Assembly (NCBI GenBank): GCA_963805495.1
Contig: CAWDUQ010000002.1
Coordinates: 1,054,001-1,118,000 of the forward strand
Direction: 5' to 3'
Origin: DAHUXD01 sp963805495
GTDB lineage: Bacteria; Acidobacteriota; Thermoanaerobaculia; UBA5066; Gp7-AA6
DNA length: 64,000 nt
The position numbers and the translations under genes were made by a program. Positions 60,016-64,000 of this stretch are shown here, piece after piece. The stretch's first letter is position 1, and each line of letters opens with the position of its first letter. The notes under the pieces were generated by a model. The model was not told where the DNA came from. It made no database searches and saw only the letters and a program-made list of their open reading frames with translations.

Positions 60016-61421
60016 GACTCGTTTCCTCCCTGCCGGAAGAGCGGGCCCGGATCCGAAGTCCGTCCGCCTCCCCGCACGACCGCGTGGAGCTCGCCCTCGT
60101 GGAGCCGCACGCGAATCCGTTCTCCGTTCTCGACACCCGCGGCCGAGGTCAGCGGCGGGCCGCCGGTCTCGCGCCAGGCCACCGCGAATCCGCGCGCAAG
60201 GACCGCCAGCGGGCTCAGGGCCTCGAGCCGCGACACGAGCGCGGAGAGGCGGGCCCGGCGCCGCTCGCTCGCGCGCGCAAACCGCTCGACGAGCATCGCC
60301 CGGGCCGCCGCCGCCCCGTCGCGCCGGCGCGCGAGCTCGGCGACGCGCGGAAAGTCCGCCAGCGTCCGACGCGCCGCGGAGAGACGCGCGGCGTACTCCG
60401 CGGGCCGCCGCTCGAGGCACGAGACGAGGGCCTCGCGTCCCTGCGCGACGCGTCCCGAAAGCTCCGCGAGGCGCCGCGGAAACCCGGCGAGGGCGTCGGA
60501 GCGTCCAAGCCCCTGGAGCGTCGCCCGCCCGAGCGCCAGCCTCGCCTGCATCCCGGAGAGCACGCGCATCCGGCCGTGCGCGACGCGGCGCGCGATCTCG
60601 TCCTTGCGCTCGACGACGAGCTCCGCCGCGGCCGACGGCGTGGGTGCCCGCAGGTCCGCGACGAGGTCGCAGATCGTCCAGTCCGTCTCGTGGCCCACGC
60701 CCGAGATGGTCGGGATCGCCGAGGCCGCCAGTGCCCGCGCCACGGACTCGGCGTTGAAGGGCGCGAGGTCCTCGGGCGAACCGCCGCCGCGGGCGAGAAT
60801 GAGGACGTCGAAGCCGCCCCGGCGATTGAGGTGGCGGATCGCCGCGACGATCTCCGCCGCCGCGAGCTCCCCCTGGACGCGCACCGGGTAGATCGTGATC
60901 GCGAGGCCCTCGAACCGGCGCGAGAGCACGTGAAGGACGTCCCGGACCACCGCGCCGGTGGGCGAGGTCACGACGGCAATCGAGCGGGGCAGCTTCGGAA
61001 TGGGACGCTTTCGCTCGGCCGCAAAGAGGCCCTCGACCTCGAGCTTCGCCTTGAGCTGCTCGAAGGCGAGCTGCAGGGCGCCGCGCCCCACCGGTTCGAT
61101 CGCGAAAGCCTTGATCTGGAACTTGCCCTGCGGCGCGTAGAGATCGAGCGCGCCGCGCACCACGACCTCGAGCCCGGGCTCGAGGCGGAAAGGAATGCGC
61201 TTCAGGTCCGAGGCGAAGATGATCGCGGGCAGGGCCGCCGACGCATCCTTCAGCGTGAAGTAGCCGTGGCCGCCCCTCAGGTCGAACCGGCCGATCTCCC
61301 CGACGACCGCGACGTCCCGCCAGCTGGTCCGCAGGACCGTCGAGACCTCGGCGAGGAGCTCGGAGACCGTGTACGGCTTCGGCGGAGCGGCGGACGGGAC
61401 CGGGACGGGCCGGGAGAACAT
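60012..61421 (-). CDS. xseA: Exodeoxyribonuclease VII large subunit
   Basis: A 469-residue nuclease subunit. The N-terminal OB fold (about 15-115, VGEIGRFDLRGGHGYFTLKD) binds single-stranded DNA. The catalytic domain (about 135-330) has SIAVVTSPTGAVVRD, FDVLILARGGGSPEDLAPFN and SGVGHETDWTICDLVADLRA PTPSAAAE. A long helical region (about 290-400) holds the XseB copies, and a C-terminal barrel (LSPLAVLARGFAVAW) follows. ATG at 61421 has TAGAAT 7 bases upstream (61434-61429), whose TAG is also the stop of the upstream gene; this matches the leaderless pattern. It is followed by xseB with a GTGA overlap. Confidence 0.95.
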   Translation of the reverse strand: MFSRPVPVPSAAPPKPYTVSELLAEVSTVLRTSWRDVAVVGEIGRFDLRGGHGYFTLKDASAALPAIIFASDLKRIPFRLEPGLEVVVRGALDLYAPQGKFQIKAFAIEPVGRGALQLAFEQLKAKLEVEGLFAAERKRPIPKLPRSIAVVTSPTGAVVRDVLHVLSRRFEGLAITIYPVRVQGELAAAEIVAAIRHLNRRGGFDVLILARGGGSPEDLAPFNAESVARALAASAIPTISGVGHETDWTICDLVADLRAPTPSAAAELVVERKDEIARRVAHGRMRVLSGMQARLALGRATLQGLGRSDALAGFPRRLAELSGRVAQGREALVSCLERRPAEYAARLSAARRTLADFPRVAELARRRDGAAAARAMLVERFARASERRRARLSALVSRLEALSPLAVLARGFAVAWRETGGPPLTSAAGVENGERIRVRLHEGELHAVVRGGGRTSDPGPLFRQGGNES

Positions 61422-61431
61422 CCCGGAGATT

Positions 61432-62580
61432 CTAATCGCCTGCTCCGCCGGCCGCCCGCGAAAACGGCAGGGCGAAGACGAGGAGCGTCGCCATCTCCAC
61501 CTCGGTGTCGCCGAAGTTGTATTCGAAGAGCCCGGCCACGACGATCGCGGCCCCCGCGAGAAGGGCCCCGGCCCAGACGGCCGCCCGGGCCGGATCGGTC
61601 TCGCGTCGCAGGACGACGATGGAGCGGGCGAGAAAGAGGAGCATCCAGGTCACGTAGACCCCGGCCGCGAAAAGTCCGTTCGCCGCGGCAATCTGGGCCG
61701 CGTTGTTGTGCAGGTGCGGCACGGTCCAGCGCGGCGCATCGGCGTCCCGGTACAGCGGATAGAAGGGTTTGACCATGTCCGGCCCGAGGCCGAAGACCGG
61801 GTAGTCGCGCGCGATGCGCGCCCCGGCCCGCAGCATCGCGATGCGGTCGCGGTTGGTGCGGTCGGTGAGGTCTCCGATCGAGCGAATCCGTCCCCGGATC
61901 TCGGCCGGCGCCAGCAAGAACACGACGACGAGAATCGGTGCCAGCAGGAGGAGACCGCGAGGACGACGCACGGCCAGGTAGAGGAGCACGGCCGCGCAAA
62001 TGCCGACGTAAGCGCCCCGCGTGTACGTCAACAGGACGGCGCAAAGCGGAACGAGACTGACGAAGCCGACGGACCTCCACCGGCCGCGGCCCTCGAACGC
62101 GAGGCCGAGCAGGAGCCCGGCGGCGAGCGTCGTGAGGCCCGAAAACGTCATGTAGTGCGAGAGCGTCCCGCGGATGCGGTTGGCGAGATCGTCGCCGCCG
62201 TGGAGGAACTGCCAGATCCCGAGCAGAGCGAGCGCGGTGCCCGAGGCGGCGATCGCGAGAGCCACGGCGCGCGCCCGCCCCACGTCGTCGACGAGATCCA
62301 TCGCGACGGGGACGAGGAGGAGGAGCGCGAGGCCCGGCAGGTGCCGGGCGCTGACCGCCGGGTCGCGCGAGAAGACGGCCGACGCCGCGGTCAGGAGGGC
62401 GAGGACCCCGGCGAGGTACGTGAACGGCGAGCGCAGGCTCGCGGGATACCGGCGCTCGCGGACGAGCGAGGCGACCCACGCCGCGAGCAGGAGGCCCGAG
62501 ACGACGTAGGCGGCCGAGATGACCGGTGTGAGGAGGGCGAAGAGAACGAGGAGCGCGAACGCCGCCTTGCGATACGCCAC
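61432..62580 (-). CDS. O-antigen ligase/polymerase-like membrane protein
   Basis: A 382-residue inner-membrane protein with 10-12 hydrophobic helices, of the Wzy/WaaL O-antigen ligase superfamily. The usual large periplasmic loop lies at about 240-310 (RDRIAMLRAGARIARDYPVFGLGP and the histidine-containing VPHLHNNAAQIAAANGL), which matches the conserved loop of ligases. Family members join or polymerise lipid-linked sugars. Start GTG at 62580 follows the Trm112-like stop by 7 bases. The glycosyltransferase divergent from this run would fit a common envelope glycan role. Ligase or polymerase cannot be decided. Confidence 0.87.
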   Translation of the reverse strand: MAYRKAAFALLVLFALLTPVISAAYVVSGLLLAAWVASLVRERRYPASLRSPFTYLAGVLALLTAASAVFSRDPAVSARHLPGLALLLLVPVAMDLVDDVGRARAVALAIAASGTALALLGIWQFLHGGDDLANRIRGTLSHYMTFSGLTTLAAGLLLGLAFEGRGRWRSVGFVSLVPLCAVLLTYTRGAYVGICAAVLLYLAVRRPRGLLLLAPILVVVFLLAPAEIRGRIRSIGDLTDRTNRDRIAMLRAGARIARDYPVFGLGPDMVKPFYPLYRDADAPRWTVPHLHNNAAQIAAANGLFAAGVYVTWMLLFLARSIVVLRRETDPARAAVWAGALLAGAAIVVAGLFEYNFGDTEVEMATLLVFALPFSRAAGGAGD

Positions 62581-62587
62581 TCGCGGC

Positions 62588-62842
62588 CTAGCGCCCCGCC
62601 GCCTCCGACCCGGGGAGCGCCTCGTCGATCAGCATCACGGGAATGTCCGACACGATCGGATAGACGAGGTCGGCCTGCTTCGAGTAGAGCCCCTGCGTCA
62701 CGACGGGCTCCTCGTCGCGGAACTTCTCGCGATACTTTTCCACCAGCGCCTTGCGGGTCGCGTCCTTGAGCTCGACGAGCTCGAGCGGCCCCTTGGTCTT
62801 CGGGCACACCAGAATGGCGAGAAGCTCCGGGTCGACGGCCAT
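62588..62842 (-). CDS. Trm112-family protein
   Basis: An 84-residue protein. LLAILVCPKTKGPLELVEL is the Trm112 opening and LYSKQADLVYPIVSDIPVMLIDEA is its closing block. Only one cysteine of the zinc-ribbon set remains, as in many bacterial members. Eukaryotic Trm112 activates methyltransferases; the bacterial role is unknown. ATG at 62842 has GAGGGGAT 4-5 bases upstream, and TATACT at 62868-62863 is a good -10. It heads the minus-strand run leading to ispA. Confidence 0.9.
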   Translation of the reverse strand: MAVDPELLAILVCPKTKGPLELVELKDATRKALVEKYREKFRDEEPVVTQGLYSKQADLVYPIVSDIPVMLIDEALPGSEAAGR

Positions 62843-62862
62843 GCTTGATCCCCTCGACCCGG

Positions 62863-62868
62863 AGTATA
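62863..62868 (-). promoter_or_regulatory. -10 hexamer before the Trm112-like gene
   Basis: On the minus strand TATACT lies 20 bases before the ATG at 62842 and is followed by GAGGGGAT, a ribosome site. This gene therefore appears to have a normal short leader, unlike the divergent glycosyltransferase. A matching -35 is not clear. Confidence 0.4.
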
Positions 62869-62910
62869 TCGATGTGCTGGCCGCCTCGCGGCGCGCCGCG
62901 GCTCCCGAAG

Positions 62911-62916
62911 TAGATT
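62911..62916 (+). promoter_or_regulatory. -10-like hexamer of the glycosyltransferase gene, leaderless type
   Basis: TAGATT ends 6 bases before the GTG at 62923 and is identical in sequence and distance to the box before msrB. No ribosome site intervenes. A transcript starting at the GTG is inferred. Confidence 0.5.
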
Positions 62917-62922
62917 AGGCAC

Positions 62923-63981
62923 GTGCGCATCCTCCACGTCGTCGCCGGCGAGAAGTGGACCGGCGTCGCCGCGGTCGCGTGCGACTGGACGAGGGCCCTG
63001 CGCGACGCCGGTGTCGAGGCGCAGTTCGCGTTCGTCGGGGGGCACAACCTCGGGAGGCGCCTGCTCCCGGCGGGCTGGGCCCGGCCACTCCTCTCCCGAA
63101 CCCACGGCCCCCGGGGCATCCCGCGGGACGCGCGCGTCCTGCACGAAACGATCCTGCGGGAGAGCTTCGACGTGGTTCACGCCCACCTGACGCACGACCA
63201 CGCGCTCGCCGCGCTCGCCTGCCGGGGGACGCCGGCCCGGCTGGCGCGCACCATCCACCACCTGCGGCACGTCCGGCGCGGCGCCTTCACACGGTCTCTC
63301 TTCGCGCGCACCGACGCGTTCGCCTTCGGCAACACCGACATCGCCCGCGCCTTCGGCGCCCCGGGTGCCGTCCACCGGCCGGTCGTCGATGCCCTGGTCT
63401 TTGCGCCGGGCCCGAAACCGGCGGCCCTTCCCGGAGTCGGCTCGATGCCTTCGGGACGGTTCGTCGCGGGGACCGTGGGCAAGATCGCGCGCGGGCGCGG
63501 ACACGAAGAGGCGATCGCCGCCATGGCGCCCCTGCCCGGGGACGCCGTCCTTCTCCACGTCGGCAAGGGCGAGCACCGGCCCGCGCTGGAAGCCCTGGCG
63601 CTTGCCCTCGGGACGGGCGCGCGCAACTTCTGGGCCGGGTACCAGGACGAGGCGCTTCCCGATTTCTATCGGGCCATGGACGCCTTCCTCTTCACGGCCT
63701 CGGGCTCGCAGCAGGGCCAGCGGGCGATCCTCGAGGCCATGGCCGCCGGGCTTCCGATCGTCGCCCTCCCGGTGCCCGGCGTCCGCGATCTCGTGAACGA
63801 CGGTGTCGAGGGCTTCGTCGCCGGGGACATCGTCGGGCTCACCGCGGCCCTCGGGCGGCTTCGTGAAGACGTCTCCCTGCGCGCGCGGATGGCCGCGGCG
63901 GCGCGCGCCCGGGCTCTCGATTTCCGGGGCGACGCCTTCGCCGCCTCGGCGCGCGAGTTCTACGGGAGAATCGGGGGCTGA
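62923..63981 (+). CDS. Glycosyltransferase, GT-B fold (GT4-like)
   Basis: A 352-residue cytoplasmic or membrane-associated transferase. MRILHVVAGEKWTGVAAVAC and FDVVHAHLTHDHALAALAC form the acceptor half. VAGTVGKIARGRGHEEAIAAM and DAVLLHVGKGEHRPALEAL lie in the donor half, and ASGSQQGQRAILEAMAAGLP is the nucleotide-sugar site with the E-x7-E-like motif in a changed form (one Glu only). Length is typical of the family. The sugar and acceptor are unknown. GTG at 62923 starts directly after a TAGATT box without a ribosome site. It ends 2 bases before the next possible gene. Confidence 0.88.
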   Translation: MRILHVVAGEKWTGVAAVACDWTRALRDAGVEAQFAFVGGHNLGRRLLPAGWARPLLSRTHGPRGIPRDARVLHETILRESFDVVHAHLTHDHALAALACRGTPARLARTIHHLRHVRRGAFTRSLFARTDAFAFGNTDIARAFGAPGAVHRPVVDALVFAPGPKPAALPGVGSMPSGRFVAGTVGKIARGRGHEEAIAAMAPLPGDAVLLHVGKGEHRPALEALALALGTGARNFWAGYQDEALPDFYRAMDAFLFTASGSQQGQRAILEAMAAGLPIVALPVPGVRDLVNDGVEGFVAGDIVGLTAALGRLREDVSLRARMAAAARARALDFRGDAFAASAREFYGRIGG

Positions 63982-63983
63982 GG

Positions 63984-64000
63984 ATGGAACGGCACGCGTG
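63984..64000 (+). CDS. Possible start of another gene, cut by the window end
   Basis: An ATG at 63984 lies 2 bases after the glycosyltransferase stop and reads MERHA before the sequence ends. The close spacing fits an operon partner. Five codons give no identity. Confidence 0.3.

Noticed and set aside
1..64000. CRISPR arrays, tRNA or rRNA genes, phage or IS elements
   Set aside because: Read through for regular direct repeats, T-loop-like GTTCGA boxes in cloverleaf context and transposase motifs; none found by eye. A tRNAscan or profile search could still find something missed.

Overview
The window is GC-rich (about 70% by eye) bacterial chromosome, densely coded, with many GTG and some TTG starts and repeated stop/start overlaps (ATGA, GTGA, TTGA, TGATG). 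Seven large duplicated MacB/FtsX permeases of the ADOP type (acidobacterial duplicated orphan permease), one with a PadR partner and an N-terminal prefix domain, together with a BamA/TamA-like barrel and TamB, point to a diderm of the Acidobacteriota, possibly a Thermoanaerobaculia- or Vicinamibacteria-like lineage. The phylum is a confident inference; the class is a guess. I saw no tRNA, rRNA, CRISPR, phage, IS or transposase gene.

Layout. 1-14.5 kb: six ADOP permeases in tandem on the + strand with one LolD/MacB-type ATPase, and the 3' scar of a further deleted permease. 14.5-18.6 kb: msrB, a sigma-54 response regulator, its NtrY-like kinase, and a frameshifted AraC-type regulator. 18.6-22.1 kb: a secreted DUF6265-like protein and an orphan beta-propeller histidine kinase. 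29.5-22.1 kb (minus): PadR, an ADOP permease, a lipoprotein DJ-1/PfpI protein, a two-subunit molybdenum hydroxylase and a DinB protein. 29.6-33.6 kb (+): amidohydrolase, coaE, a BNR-repeat protein with an overlapping MoaD/ThiS carrier, and miaE. 33.9-35.5 kb: a glycosyltransferase facing a frameshifted FmdB zinc ribbon. 46.4-35.5 kb (minus): class-V aminotransferase, alcohol dehydrogenase, tlyA, nadK, tamB and a BamA/TamA-like barrel. 46.5-50.6 kb (+): a 1008-residue kinase-M23-aminotransferase fusion overlapping a phosphatase. 54.9-50.6 kb (minus): five nearly gapless genes (dehydrogenase, cupin, SUMF1-like, sugar nucleotidyltransferase, GHMP kinase). 58.4-55.0 kb (minus): a secreted M4 metallopeptidase with its terminator and the decayed tail of a relative. 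62.8-58.4 kb (minus): Trm112-like protein, O-antigen ligase-like protein, xseA, xseB, a frameshifted ispA and a small secreted protein. 62.9 kb to the end (+): a glycosyltransferase and the possible start of another gene.

Themes. The array, its ATPase and the two-component pair look like a regulated envelope export locus. Several promoters share a TAGANT-like -10 only 6-9 bases before the start codon, suggesting leaderless mRNAs. Two short inverted-pair repeats look like REPINs without a transposase in the window. Three otherwise intact genes each carry one extra base, which may be assembly error rather than biology.
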